Assembly: GCF_014193655.1 (NCBI RefSeq)
Contig: NZ_JACHZQ010000005.1
Location: 186,001-250,000 of the forward strand
From: Rhizobium sp. BK313
GTDB lineage: Bacteria; Pseudomonadota; Alphaproteobacteria; Rhizobiales; Rhizobiaceae
Length of the DNA: 64,000 nt
Direction of reading: 5' to 3'
Each line of letters begins with the position of its first letter. Positions within the stretch are counted from its first letter, which is position 1. The notes below the pieces were generated by a model. It was not told where the DNA came from, made no database searches, and saw only the letters and a program-made list of their open reading frames with translations. This document shows, piece by piece, positions 48,663 to 57,372 of this stretch. The position numbers and the translations under genes are program-made.

Positions 48663-48797
48663 ATGAGCATCGGCATGACAAGGATCATGAGCAAGGACGG
48701 AAAAGTCGTCACGGCTTTCGTGCTGCAGGACCATAAGCGCCTGCCGGCCCGTTTCTTTGCGATGATTTCGGGCGCGCTCAACAGCCGACTTCGCTGA
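48663..48797 (+). CDS. Possible small protein of 44 residues upstream of leuC
   Basis: A short frame from ATG 48663 to TGA 48797 encodes a basic 44-residue protein (about one third Arg/Lys/His or hydrophobic, ending NSRLR). It fills part of the gap between the ABC permease and leuC. I recognise no family, and no strong ribosome binding site is seen. It could be a leader, a remnant or chance. Confidence 0.25.
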   Translation: MSIGMTRIMSKDGKVVTAFVLQDHKRLPARFFAMISGALNSRLR

Positions 48798-48864
48798 CCA
48801 CTCCCGAGGCCGGCGGTCCCTCCGCCATCCCCTATTTCGACAATGCCAATATGGATCTATAGCC

Positions 48865-50274
48865 ATGAGCGCTCCGCGTACCCTCTACGACAAAATCTGG
48901 GATGATCATCTCGTCGACAGCCAGGACGACGGCACCTGTCTTCTCTACATCGACCGTCACCTCGTTCATGAGGTGACGTCGCCGCAGGCCTTCGAAGGCC
49001 TGCGCATGACGGGCCGCAAGGTGCGCGCCCCGGAAAAGACGCTCGCCGTCGTCGACCACAATGTCCCGACCTCTCCTGATCGCCATCTCGGCATCAAGAA
49101 CGAGGAAAGCCGCATCCAGGTCGAAGCGCTCGCGAACAACGCTGCTGAATTCGGCGTCGAATATTATTCGGCAAGCGACAAGCGCCAGGGCATCGTTCAC
49201 ATCATCGGCCCCGAGCAGGGCTTCACCCTGCCCGGCATGACGATCGTCTGCGGCGATAGCCACACCTCGACGCACGGCGCCTTCGGCTCGCTGGCACACG
49301 GCATCGGCACCTCCGAGGTCGAGCACGTCCTCGCGACCCAGACGCTGATCCAGAAAAAGGCGAAGAACATGCTGGTGCGTGTCGACGGCCAGCTGCCGGC
49401 AGGCGTCACGGCCAAGGATATCATCCTCGCCATCATCGGCGAGATCGGCACCGCCGGCGGCACCGGCTACGTCATCGAATATGCCGGCGAAGCCATTCGC
49501 GCGCTGTCGATGGAAGGCCGCATGACCATCTGCAACATGTCGATCGAAGGCGGCGCCCGCGCCGGCCTCATCGCCCCCGACGAAACGACTTTCGAATACA
49601 TCAAGGGCAAGCCGCGCGCTCCCAAGGGCGAAGCCCTGGAGCAGGCGATCGCCTATTGGAAGACGCTGCAGACAGACGAAGGCGCGCATTACGACCGCGT
49701 CGTCGTGCTCGACGCCGCAGCGTTGCCACCGATCGTTTCCTGGGGTTCCTCGCCGGAAGACGTTGTCTCCGTGCAGGGCATCGTTCCCAACCCCGACGAG
49801 ATCCAGGACGAAAACAAGCGCACCTCCAAGTGGCGCGCGCTCGACTATATGGGCTTGAAGCCAGGCACCAAGATGACCGACATCACGCTTGACCGCGTCT
49901 TCATCGGCTCCTGCACCAATGGCCGCATCGAGGACCTGCGCGCCGTCGCCAAGGTCGTCGAAGGCAAGAAGGTGGCATCCACCGTTGATGCGATGATCGT
50001 TCCGGGTTCCGGCCTTGTGAAGGAACAGGCGGAAGCCGAAGGTCTCGACAAGATCTTCAAGGCCGCTGGTTTCGACTGGCGTGAGCCGGGCTGTTCCATG
50101 TGCCTCGCCATGAACGACGACCGCCTGAAGCCGGGCGAACGCTGCGCCTCGACCTCGAACCGCAACTTCGAAGGCCGCCAGGGCTTCAAGGGTCGCACAC
50201 ACCTAGTGTCGCCCGCCATGGCAGCAGCCGCCGCGATCGCAGGGCACTTTGTCGATATTCGCGAATGGAACTGA
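48865..50274 (+). CDS. leuC: 3-isopropylmalate dehydratase large subunit
   Basis: A 469-residue aconitase-family protein that, with LeuD, isomerises isopropylmalate in leucine synthesis. The iron-sulfur ligands are Cys350 in GSCTNGR and Cys410/Cys413 in GCSMC. DNHVPTSPD near the N-terminus and VCGDSHTSTHGAFG are typical. leuD is not adjacent, which is usual in rhizobia. A strong terminator follows. Confidence 0.96.
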   Translation: MSAPRTLYDKIWDDHLVDSQDDGTCLLYIDRHLVHEVTSPQAFEGLRMTGRKVRAPEKTLAVVDHNVPTSPDRHLGIKNEESRIQVEALANNAAEFGVEYYSASDKRQGIVHIIGPEQGFTLPGMTIVCGDSHTSTHGAFGSLAHGIGTSEVEHVLATQTLIQKKAKNMLVRVDGQLPAGVTAKDIILAIIGEIGTAGGTGYVIEYAGEAIRALSMEGRMTICNMSIEGGARAGLIAPDETTFEYIKGKPRAPKGEALEQAIAYWKTLQTDEGAHYDRVVVLDAAALPPIVSWGSSPEDVVSVQGIVPNPDEIQDENKRTSKWRALDYMGLKPGTKMTDITLDRVFIGSCTNGRIEDLRAVAKVVEGKKVASTVDAMIVPGSGLVKEQAEAEGLDKIFKAAGFDWREPGCSMCLAMNDDRLKPGERCASTSNRNFEGRQGFKGRTHLVSPAMAAAAAIAGHFVDIREWN

Positions 50275-50296
50275 TTGATTTCAGGCAATAAAATGG

Positions 50297-50326
50297 AAAG
50301 GCGGCTGTTGGGCCGCCTTTTTTGTT
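50297..50326 (+). terminator. Rho-independent terminator of leuC
   Basis: AAAGGCGGC (50297-50305) pairs with GCCGCCTTT (50312-50320), followed by TTTGTTTG. Confidence 0.88.
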
Positions 50327-50370
50327 TGTCTCGACGGATGGAGCATTTATCAGATCCCCATCCCAGTCCA

Positions 50371-51273
50371 CTATCGTTTCAAGGCGATTGCCGGACGATC
50401 GGTGGGCGTTGATTTCCCGGCGGAAGGAAGCTGTTGCGCGCGCTGGCTCAGCCACACGCTGCCAAGCACGATGGCAATGCCCAGGAACTGTATCGGGCTG
50501 AGCTGCTGGTCCAGCACCCACCAGCCGAGGATCACGGCCGTCGTTGGGCTGAGGAAGCCTAGCGGCGAGACGACGGATGGCTCCAGACGCGACAGGCCGC
50601 GAAACCACAGAATATAGGTGAGCGCAGCTCCGATCAGGCCGAGATAGGCGAAACCCAAAAGATTGGCAGCGGTCGGAAACGGAAGCGGTGGCTCCATCAT
50701 TATGGCGAAAGGCAGCAACAGCAAGCCTCCGGCCGTCAGTTGCCAGGCGGTGAAGGTGAGCGGCGAGACATCGGGCCGCCAGCGGCGGCTAAGCACGGTG
50801 CCGGCCGCCATGGAGACGGCGCCGCCGATACCCGCCGCAATGCCGACCGGATCAAGCTTTGCCTGCGGCGTCAAGATGAGGAGTGCGACGCCGACGATAC
50901 CGGCAAGTGCCGCCATGATGGAAAGGCCGCGGATCCGCGAGCCAAGCAAGAGACGGGCCAGCATGATGACGATGAGCGGCTGGATCGCACCGACAGTGGC
51001 CGCCACCCCACCCGGCAGCCGGTATGCGGACATGAACAGCATCCACCAGAAAATGGAGAAATTCAGAGCGCCGAGGACGAGCGATCTCGACCACCAGATG
51101 CCGCGCGGCAATCGCCTGACGACGCCCAGCAGCAGCAGCCCCGCGGGCAGCGCACGCAACATGGCAACCGTCAGCGGATAGCCGGCCGGCAGGAGCTCGG
51201 TCGTCACCAGATAGGTGCTGCCCCAGATGGCCGGCGCGATTGCTGTCAGCAACAGGTCGAAATTGCGCCTCAT
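50371..51273 (-). CDS. EamA/DMT family transporter
   Basis: A 300-residue drug/metabolite exporter with ten hydrophobic spans in two EamA repeats. The first repeat starts AIAPAIWGSTYLVTTELLP (about 12-30) and the second includes GAVSMAAGTVLSRRW. Typical of the RhaT/EamA group; substrate unknown. It is divergent from a marR-type gene over a promoter region containing two palindromic operator-like sites. Confidence 0.88.
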   Translation of the reverse strand: MRRNFDLLLTAIAPAIWGSTYLVTTELLPAGYPLTVAMLRALPAGLLLLGVVRRLPRGIWWSRSLVLGALNFSIFWWMLFMSAYRLPGGVAATVGAIQPLIVIMLARLLLGSRIRGLSIMAALAGIVGVALLILTPQAKLDPVGIAAGIGGAVSMAAGTVLSRRWRPDVSPLTFTAWQLTAGGLLLLPFAIMMEPPLPFPTAANLLGFAYLGLIGAALTYILWFRGLSRLEPSVVSPLGFLSPTTAVILGWWVLDQQLSPIQFLGIAIVLGSVWLSQRAQQLPSAGKSTPTDRPAIALKR

Positions 51274-51290
51274 GTCGCACCTTTGGAATT

Positions 51291-51333
51291 TATCTCGACC
51301 TCAAGATAACCGAGAATATCTTGACGTCAAGAT
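51291..51333. promoter_or_regulatory. Two palindromic MarR-type operator sites
   Basis: ATCTTGACGTCAAGAT (51318-51333) is a perfect 16-base palindrome. A second, imperfect copy TATCTCGACCTCAAGATA is at 51291-51308, 26 bases upstream (centre to centre). Both lie in the 82-base gap between the divergent eamA-type and marR-type genes. They fit binding of a MarR dimer at each site and control of both promoters. Confidence 0.75.
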
Positions 51334-51355
51334 TTTTCCATGGCGATGTCTCCGC

Positions 51356-51892
51356 ATGGATCGCATCGACAAGATTCTCGCCCAATGGAACCGGGAGCGG
51401 CCCGATCTCAACGTCGGCCCGATGGGCTTGATCGGCCGCATCAGGAACCTTGCCCACCATCTCGGCCGCGAGATGGACAGGACTTTCGCGCAGTTCGGAT
51501 TAAACGGCGCCACCTTCGACGTGCTGGCGACCCTGCGCCGCTCGGGAGCGCCCTATGCGCTTTCCCCCAGCGATCTGATGGCAGCCATGATGGTGGCCTC
51601 CGGCACTATGACCAATCGCATCGATCAACTGGAAAAGGCTGATCTTGTCACCCGCAGCGCCAATCCCGAGGACGGTCGTAGCTTCCTGGTGTCGCTGACC
51701 GAAAAGGGCTTCGCGCTAATCGACGCCGCGGTGGCCGCCCATGTCGAAACGCAGGCCCGTCTCGTCTCAGGTCTGTCGGAGGAGGAGAAAGCAACGTTGA
51801 ACGCGTTGCTTGGCAAATATTTAGCGGGCTTCGAGATCCCTGCGACGGAGAAACCCGCCGCAGGAAAAGATGCTCTAGATTTAAATGACTAG
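51356..51892 (+). CDS. MarR family transcriptional regulator (divergent to EamA)
   Basis: A 178-residue MarR protein: NGATFDVLATLRRSGAPYALSPSDLMAAMMVASGTMTNRIDQLEKADLVTRSANPEDGRSFLVSLTEKG (helix-turn-helix and wing, about 48-116, with the conserved DGR). Start ATG at 51356 with no clear ribosome binding site. The last eight codons and the stop are provided by a dispersed repeat (51869-51931), so the C-terminus may differ from relatives. Likely regulator of the EamA gene. Confidence 0.88.
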   Translation: MDRIDKILAQWNRERPDLNVGPMGLIGRIRNLAHHLGREMDRTFAQFGLNGATFDVLATLRRSGAPYALSPSDLMAAMMVASGTMTNRIDQLEKADLVTRSANPEDGRSFLVSLTEKGFALIDAAVAAHVETQARLVSGLSEEEKATLNALLGKYLAGFEIPATEKPAAGKDALDLND

Positions 51893-51931
51893 AGCGACCT
51901 TTGTGCGTTCATAGGAACGCACGGCGCTCTA
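51869..51931. repeat. Dispersed palindromic repeat, copy 1
   Basis: This 63-base element (GATGCTCTAG..., AGAGCGACCTTTGTGCGTTC, two-base spacer region, GAACGCACG, CGCTCTA) is found again at 58245-58307 with few changes. It contains nested inverted repeats: AGAGCG/CGCTCT and TGCGTTC/GAACGCA. It supplies the marR stop codon (51890-51892) and, on the other strand, the stop codon (51929-51931) of the aldo/keto reductase. Confidence 0.8.
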
Positions 51932-52918
51932 CCGGTTGACCCTTGCTTGCAGGTGCGCCGGATAGCGGTCCCCTTGCACAGCGATCTGGGAAAGCGCGCC
52001 CTCGATATTGCGAAGATCATCGGCGGTGAGCACGACGTCTGCCCCTCCGATGTTCTCTTCAAGCCGGTGCATCTTGGTGGTGCCGGGGATCGGAACGATC
52101 CAGGGCTTTTGAGCGAGCAGCCAGGCAAGGGCGATCTGAGCCGAGGTCGCCCGCTTCTGCGCAGCGATTGCGCCAAGCAGATCGACGAGAGCCTGGTTGG
52201 CCTTTCGGGCTTCCGGGGTGAAGCGCGGGACGATGTTGCGGAAGTCCTTGCTGTCGAACGTGGTGTTCTCGCTGATTGCGCCGGTAAGGAAGCCTTTCCC
52301 TAGAGGGCTGAAAGGAACGAAGCCGATGCCAAGCTCTTCGAGGGTCGGCAGGATCTCCTGCTCAGGCTCCCGCCACCAGAGTGAGTATTCGCTCTGAAGG
52401 GCTGCGACCGGTTGGACCGCATGGGCACGCCGGATCGTCTGTGCACCGGCCTCCGACAATCCGAAATGCTTGACCTTGCCCTCCTGGATCAAATCCCTCA
52501 CCGCACCGGCAACATCCTCGATCGGGACGTTCGGGTCTACGCGATGCTGATAGAACAGATCGATGACATCGGTCTTCAGGCGTTTCAAGGCGGCTTCGGC
52601 GACCTCGCGGATGTGCTCCGGGCGGCTGTTCATGCCGCTCTGGCCGCCGTTCGCATCGAATTCAAAGCCGAACTTCGTTGCGACCGCGACCTTTTCCCGA
52701 ATGGGTGCCAGAGCTTCGCCGAGAAGTTCCTCATTCTTGTATGGGCCGTAGGCTTCGGCGGTATCGAAGAACGTAACGCCGCGCTCGAAGGCCGAACGGA
52801 TCAGCTTGATTGCCTCCTGCGTGTCCGTTGCCGGGCCGTAGCCATAACTAAGGCCCATGCATCCGAGTCCAAGGGCGGAGACTTCGAGACCGCTGTTTCC
52901 AAGTTTACGCTTCTGCAT
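51929..52918 (-). CDS. Aldo/keto reductase
   Basis: A 329-residue NADPH-dependent reductase of the AKR superfamily (YajO/Tas or AKR13-like). Catalytic tetrad residues are in FFDTAEAYGPYKNEELLG (Asp, Tyr), VATKFGF (Lys) and YQHRVDP (His). The C-terminal IPGTTKMHRLEENIGG is the NADP-binding segment. Start ATG at 52918 (MQKRKLGNSGLEV). The gene lies 13 bases after the cupin gene, so they form an operon that is divergent from a LysR gene. Its stop codon lies in a dispersed repeat. Confidence 0.9.
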   Translation of the reverse strand: MQKRKLGNSGLEVSALGLGCMGLSYGYGPATDTQEAIKLIRSAFERGVTFFDTAEAYGPYKNEELLGEALAPIREKVAVATKFGFEFDANGGQSGMNSRPEHIREVAEAALKRLKTDVIDLFYQHRVDPNVPIEDVAGAVRDLIQEGKVKHFGLSEAGAQTIRRAHAVQPVAALQSEYSLWWREPEQEILPTLEELGIGFVPFSPLGKGFLTGAISENTTFDSKDFRNIVPRFTPEARKANQALVDLLGAIAAQKRATSAQIALAWLLAQKPWIVPIPGTTKMHRLEENIGGADVVLTADDLRNIEGALSQIAVQGDRYPAHLQARVNR

Positions 52919-52931
52919 GGTTCTTTCTCCC

Positions 52932-53327
52932 TCAAGCCTGATACTGCTCGTTGCTGACATGCTCCATCCAGTCGACAACCTTGCCGTCGTGATGTTCCTG
53001 GATGGCGATATGGGTCATGGCCGTAGTGGGCGAAGCACCGTGCCAATGTTTCTCACCCGGAGCGAACGAGACAACGTCCCCCGGCCGTATCTCTTCGATC
53101 GGACCGCCCTCGCGTTGCACCCGGCCCAGACCGGCCGTCACGATCAGGGTTTGACCGACAGGGTGGGTGTGCCACGCCGTGCGGGCGCCCGGCTCGAATG
53201 TGACGCTGGCACCGGCCGCGCGAGTGGAATTGTTGGCTTGAAACAGCGGGTCCACACGGACCGTTCCGGTAAACCAGTCGGCCGGTCCCTTGCCCGATGG
53301 CTGCGAACCGTTTCGTTTGATTTCCAT
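52932..53327 (-). CDS. Cupin domain protein
   Basis: A 131-residue single-domain cupin. Motif 1 is GARTAWHTHPVGQTLIVTAG with the metal-binding His-x-His, and motif 2 is IRPGDVVSFAPGEKHWHGASP with the final His. It resembles mandelonitrile-lyase-like or carboxymuconolactone-associated cupins often found beside aldo/keto reductases. Start ATG at 53327. It is first in an operon with the aldo/keto reductase and divergent from the LysR gene. Confidence 0.88.
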   Translation of the reverse strand: MEIKRNGSQPSGKGPADWFTGTVRVDPLFQANNSTRAAGASVTFEPGARTAWHTHPVGQTLIVTAGLGRVQREGGPIEEIRPGDVVSFAPGEKHWHGASPTTAMTHIAIQEHHDGKVVDWMEHVSNEQYQA

Positions 53328-53451
53328 GATCTTTGTCCTCTGCCCGAAAAACAGCACGATGAATTCGGCTGCTGATAACAGACATTTAGTGCGTGTGATT
53401 GGCTTCGATTAGATGGTAGAAGTGGCAAGCGCCTATGAGAAAGATTCATGA

Positions 53452-54345
53452 ATGCCGCGTCAGCCTGTCAACGACCTCATCGCTTTCCTAGCCGTCGCGC
53501 GGGAAAAAAGCTTCACCAAAGCGGCCGCAAAACTCGGGGTTTCGCAGTCGGCGCTTAGCCATACTATCCGGGGGCTTGAGGCTCGTCTGGGTCTTAGGCT
53601 GCTGACGCGCACCACCCGTAGCGTCTCGCCGACCGAAGCCGGGGAGCGACTGCTTGTGACCATAGGCCCGCGGTTTGATGAGATCGAAAGTGAATTGGCC
53701 GCGCTTAGCGAATTTCGCGAGAAGCCGGCGGGCACCATTCGCATCAACGCCGGTGAACACGCGGCCGAAACTATCATTTGGCCGGCCCTGGAAACATTGC
53801 TGCCGCAATATCCGGACGTCCATGTGGAGATCATCGTCGACTATGGCCTGACCGATATTGTCGCTGAACGATACGACGCGGGCGTGCGGCTGGGTGAACA
53901 GGTGGCGAGAGACATGATCGCGGTTCGCATCGGTCCGGACATGCGCATGGCCGTCGTCGGGGCTCCCATGTATTTTGAGAATCGGCCGAAACCACAAACA
54001 CCTCAGGATCTGACCGATCACAATTGCATAAACCTGCGCCTGCCGACCTATGGCGGCATCTACGCTTGGGAGTTCGAGAAGCAGGGGCGAGAGCTGAAGG
54101 TGCGGGTCGAGGGCCAACTCGTGTTCAACAACATTGCGCTCAGGCTGAACGCTGCGTTGACAGGTTTGGGACTGGCTTACCTACCAGAGGATGTCGCGCA
54201 GCCCTATCTTCGCGATGGGCGGCTCATCAGGGTTCTCGAGGATTGGTGTCCGCCATTTACCGGATATCATCTCTACTATCCGAGCAGACGGCAGGCCTCG
54301 CCGGCCTTCGCTCTGGTCGTGAATGCCCTTCGTCGCCGTGTTTGA
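53452..54345 (+). CDS. LysR family transcriptional regulator
   Basis: A 297-residue LysR protein. The helix-turn-helix is DLIAFLAVAREKSFTKAAAKLGVSQSALSHTIRGLEARLGLRLL (about 8-51), followed by TTRSVSPTEAGE and an effector-binding domain. It belongs to the type that regulates oxidoreductase genes next to it. It is divergent from the cupin-aldo/keto reductase operon with 124 bases between, which makes it the likely activator. Confidence 0.92.
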   Translation: MPRQPVNDLIAFLAVAREKSFTKAAAKLGVSQSALSHTIRGLEARLGLRLLTRTTRSVSPTEAGERLLVTIGPRFDEIESELAALSEFREKPAGTIRINAGEHAAETIIWPALETLLPQYPDVHVEIIVDYGLTDIVAERYDAGVRLGEQVARDMIAVRIGPDMRMAVVGAPMYFENRPKPQTPQDLTDHNCINLRLPTYGGIYAWEFEKQGRELKVRVEGQLVFNNIALRLNAALTGLGLAYLPEDVAQPYLRDGRLIRVLEDWCPPFTGYHLYYPSRRQASPAFALVVNALRRRV

Positions 54346-54486
54346 AGAGATTTCAATTCTAAAACCGTTATTGCCGATGCATCTGCCCGGCCTGCGGCAT
54401 GCTCGTCAATGCTAGAAAGGCCCGGAGCACCGGCTCCGAGCCTCAGAATGCCAGGCGGAGAAACAACTCTCCGCAAACACCAACCG

Positions 54487-55317
54487 TCAGAAGGTCGCCT
54501 TCACCGGGTCCGGCCCGATACGCCCGCTGGTGGAATCGAGCTTGGCAATTTCGGCGAGATCATCCGCATCGAGCTTGAAGTCGAACACGTTGAAGTTTTC
54601 TTCGATGCGGCTCGGCGTCACCGATTTCGGAATGACGATCAGGCCGTTGTCCATGTGCCAGCGAATGACAACCTGGGCCGGCGTGCGGCCATGCTTGGCG
54701 GCAACCTTGCCGATGACGGCATTGCCGAGAAGCTTGCCTTGGCCGAGCGGGCTCCAGGACTGCGTCTTGATGCCGAGCTTGTCGTGGACCTCGCGCAAGG
54801 CCTTCTGCTGGAAGGTCGGATGCAGCTCGATCTGGTTCAGCACCGGAGTGACGCCGGTTTCGCCGATGATGTGATCCAGATGTTCCTTGGCGAAGTTGGA
54901 GACGCCGATCGAGCGGGCGCGGCCCTCTTCCTTGATACGCAGGAAAGCCTTCCACGTGTCGAGATATCGGCCGCGATGCGGCGACGGCCAATGGATGAGG
55001 TAGAGGTCGACATAATCGGTGCCAAGCCGCTTCAGGCTTTCATCGAAGGCCTTCAGCGTCGAGTCGAAACCTTGGGCTTCGTTCCAGAGCTTTGTGGTCA
55101 GGAAGATATCCTTGCGGGCGACGCCGGACTGGCGCATGCCTTCGCCCACGCCGTCTTCATTGGCATAGATGGCAGCCGTGTCGACATGGCGATAGCCGGC
55201 CTTCAAAGCTGTGCTGACGGCCAACGGTGCGACGTTTTCCGGCGTCTGCCAGACACCGAGGCCGACCTGCGGAATGGAATTGCCGTCGTTGAAAGTGATT
55301 GTCGGTTGAGTGGTCAC
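54487..55317 (-). CDS. Aldo/keto reductase, 2,5-diketo-D-gluconate reductase-like
   Basis: A 276-residue AKR5-type reductase. The catalytic residues are in HVDTAAIYANEDGVG (Asp, Tyr), FLTTKLWN (Lys) and DLYLIHWPSP (His), and the C-terminal IPKSVTPSRIEENFNVFDF is typical of DkgA/DkgB. The GTG at 55317 follows GGAGAC at good spacing; a longer frame upstream is unlike the family. Monocistronic. It is related in fold, but only distantly in sequence, to the AKR at 51.9 kb. Confidence 0.9.
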   Translation of the reverse strand: MTTQPTITFNDGNSIPQVGLGVWQTPENVAPLAVSTALKAGYRHVDTAAIYANEDGVGEGMRQSGVARKDIFLTTKLWNEAQGFDSTLKAFDESLKRLGTDYVDLYLIHWPSPHRGRYLDTWKAFLRIKEEGRARSIGVSNFAKEHLDHIIGETGVTPVLNQIELHPTFQQKALREVHDKLGIKTQSWSPLGQGKLLGNAVIGKVAAKHGRTPAQVVIRWHMDNGLIVIPKSVTPSRIEENFNVFDFKLDADDLAEIAKLDSTSGRIGPDPVKATF

Positions 55318-55470
55318 AATATGTCTCCAAAAGACTTGGGAGTGGATGGAGTGAAGGCGTGAATTGAACCCGGACGGGAACCCCGGATTTCCCTGCGCGC
55401 ATCGCAGCCGCTGCGCCGGTCGGAAACCTATATAATATAGGATTACAGGATTATCACCCCACAGCACATA

Positions 55471-56019
55471 TCAGATGACGCGAACTGTTGTTCCCCTGCG
55501 GAAAAAGCGGATGAGCCGCTGCATATCCTTGAGGCTGACGGCGACGCAGCCGGCGGTCGGCTCGTAGCCTGGCCTGATCAGATGAAAGAAGATCGCCGAG
55601 CCGCGATGGCGCCGGCGCGAGCGGATGTTCCAGTCGAGCACCAGGCAGATGTCATAGAGCCCGTCACGCCGCAGCATCTCCTCATGGCTTGGCTTGAACG
55701 GCGCTTTGACAAGGCGATTGTAATTGGCATCTTCCGGCTGATCGCACCAAAGCATGTCCCCGCGAATGCGCCGCATCGGCAAAGCTGTGCGCAGGAAGCG
55801 GACATGATCGCCCCGCGTGAAACCGTAAAGCAGCTTCATCGCCGCAATCGGCGTCGCGCCGTCCCCTTCGCGCTTCAGCACGCTGCGCCCGGATCGGCCG
55901 ATCGCCGCCGGTATCGTCAGCGGCCCTACCTGCACCAGAGCACGCGTCGGCTTGCCCGGTGCCGGACGGACGACGATTGTAGAAACGGACCGCCTGCCGC
56001 CTGCCCTTGCTTTTTCCAT
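55471..56019 (-). CDS. L,D-transpeptidase (YkuD) domain protein
   Basis: A 182-residue YkuD-like protein. The active-site segment FFHLIRPGYEPTAGCVAVS has His146 and Cys158, the HxxxG..C pattern of the family. The protein is strongly basic and no signal peptide is visible from the start chosen, which is odd for an enzyme acting on peptidoglycan. The ATG at 56019 follows GAGG; a GTG at 56028 is also possible. It may be a cytoplasmic or non-classically located member, or it may act in modified form. Confidence 0.8.
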   Translation of the reverse strand: MEKARAGGRRSVSTIVVRPAPGKPTRALVQVGPLTIPAAIGRSGRSVLKREGDGATPIAAMKLLYGFTRGDHVRFLRTALPMRRIRGDMLWCDQPEDANYNRLVKAPFKPSHEEMLRRDGLYDICLVLDWNIRSRRRHRGSAIFFHLIRPGYEPTAGCVAVSLKDMQRLIRFFRRGTTVRVI

Positions 56020-56167
56020 TTTCCTCACATGTTTTTGCTTTGCGTGTGATTTCTTTTGAAATCATAGCAGTTTCAATTGGACGACCAAGCCTGAGCCGCC
56101 TCACGACTTGCTAAAAATGCAATTTGGCGTAGGACTTAGGAGGCAATAGAACGAGGACCGCAACGGC

Positions 56168-56851
56168 ATGACCGCACGCACCATTTTGCTGGTGGATGAT
56201 GACAACGACCTGCGTGAAATGCTGGTCGAACAACTGTCCCTCTACGAAGAGTTCACGGTTCTGCAGGAGGCGACCGCCGGCAAGGGCGTCCAGGCCGCCC
56301 GCGCCGCGCCCGTCGATCTGCTGATCATGGACGTGGGCCTGCCCGACATGGACGGCCGCGAAGCTGTGAAGCTGCTGCGCAAGAACGGCTTCAAGGCGCC
56401 GATCATCATGCTGACCGGCCATGACACCGATTCCGACACTATCCTTGGCCTCGAGGCCGGCGCCAACGATTATGTCACCAAGCCCTTCCGTTTTGCCGTG
56501 CTGCTCGCCCGCATCCGTGCGCAGTTGCGCCAGCACGAACAGAGCGAAGACGCGACCTTCACCGTCGGCCGCTATCTCTTCAAGCCGAGCCAGAAGCTGC
56601 TGACTACGGAAGACGGCCAGAAGATCCGCCTGACGGAGAAGGAAGCGGCGATCATCCGTTATCTCTATCGCGCCGACCAGAAAGTCGTCACCCGCGATAT
56701 CCTTCTCGAAGAGGTCTGGGGTTACAATTCCGGCGTCACCACCCACACGCTGGAAACCCATGTCTATCGCCTGCGCCAGAAGATCGAGCGCGATCCTTCC
56801 AACGCCGAAATTCTGGTGACGGAAAACGGCGGCTACAAGATCATTCCATAG
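56168..56851 (+). CDS. cenR: OmpR family response regulator, CenR-like
   Basis: A 227-residue two-component regulator. The receiver domain has acidic residues Asp10-Asp12, phospho-acceptor Asp55 (IMDVGLPD), Thr83 and Lys105 (TKPFRF). The C-terminal winged helix includes LTEKEAAIIRYLYR and THTLETHVYRLRQKIE. The receiver sequence closely recalls the alphaproteobacterial CenR/OtpR group, which controls envelope and division; this is from memory of those sequences. The kinase is not adjacent. A cyclic-nucleotide-binding gene follows in eight bases, as in Brucella otpR. Confidence 0.85.
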   Translation: MTARTILLVDDDNDLREMLVEQLSLYEEFTVLQEATAGKGVQAARAAPVDLLIMDVGLPDMDGREAVKLLRKNGFKAPIIMLTGHDTDSDTILGLEAGANDYVTKPFRFAVLLARIRAQLRQHEQSEDATFTVGRYLFKPSQKLLTTEDGQKIRLTEKEAAIIRYLYRADQKVVTRDILLEEVWGYNSGVTTHTLETHVYRLRQKIERDPSNAEILVTENGGYKIIP

Positions 56852-56859
56852 GCGATAAG

Positions 56860-57315
56860 ATGGCGCTCAATGACGATATCCGCCTGCTGTCGCAACTGCC
56901 GCTGTTCCACGGCATGGGCGACGAGCCGTTGCGGCTGATCGCCTTCGGCGCCGATCGTCGTCATGTCGCGGCCGGCCTGACCCTCTTCCGGGAGAAATCG
57001 CCGGCCGAATGCGCCTATGTCGTCGCCCGCGGTAGTTTCGAGCTGAGCACCGTCGATGCTGCCGGACAACCTCATGTCGAAGCCACCGTGCAAGCGGGCA
57101 CTATGCTCTCCGAGTTGGCACTGGTGACGCTGGTGGAGCGCAAATATACTGCGGTGGCGCTGGAGGACTCCGATGTCATCCGCATCACCCGTGCACTGTT
57201 CCTCCGGCTGATCGAGGAATATCCCGACGCCGGTCTGCTTATTCAAAACCGCGTTCGCGAAAATTTCGCCGTCCTCGCCAAGCAGGCCGCGGCATTGCTT
57301 CACCGGTTTTCGTGA
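56860..57315 (+). CDS. Cyclic nucleotide-binding domain protein
   Basis: A 151-residue single CNB domain protein. It begins LLSQLPLFHGMGDEPLRLIAFGADRRHVAAGLTLFREKSPAECAYVVARGSFEL in small motifs typical of CAP-like domains, and the phosphate-binding cassette region is AGTMLSELALVTLVERKYTAVALEDSDVIRI. There is no DNA-binding domain, so it is not a CRP-type regulator. Co-transcribed with cenR, it may connect cAMP or c-di-GMP level with envelope control. The canonical arginine of the cassette (GEx..R(A/T)A) appears as RKYTAVA, with SE in place of GE, so nucleotide binding should be tested. Confidence 0.85.
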   Translation: MALNDDIRLLSQLPLFHGMGDEPLRLIAFGADRRHVAAGLTLFREKSPAECAYVVARGSFELSTVDAAGQPHVEATVQAGTMLSELALVTLVERKYTAVALEDSDVIRITRALFLRLIEEYPDAGLLIQNRVRENFAVLAKQAAALLHRFS

Positions 57316-57372
57316 CGCACCGCTCCCAGTAACCTGGAGCGACGCTGGAATAAAACCTCACGCGAAATCGCC

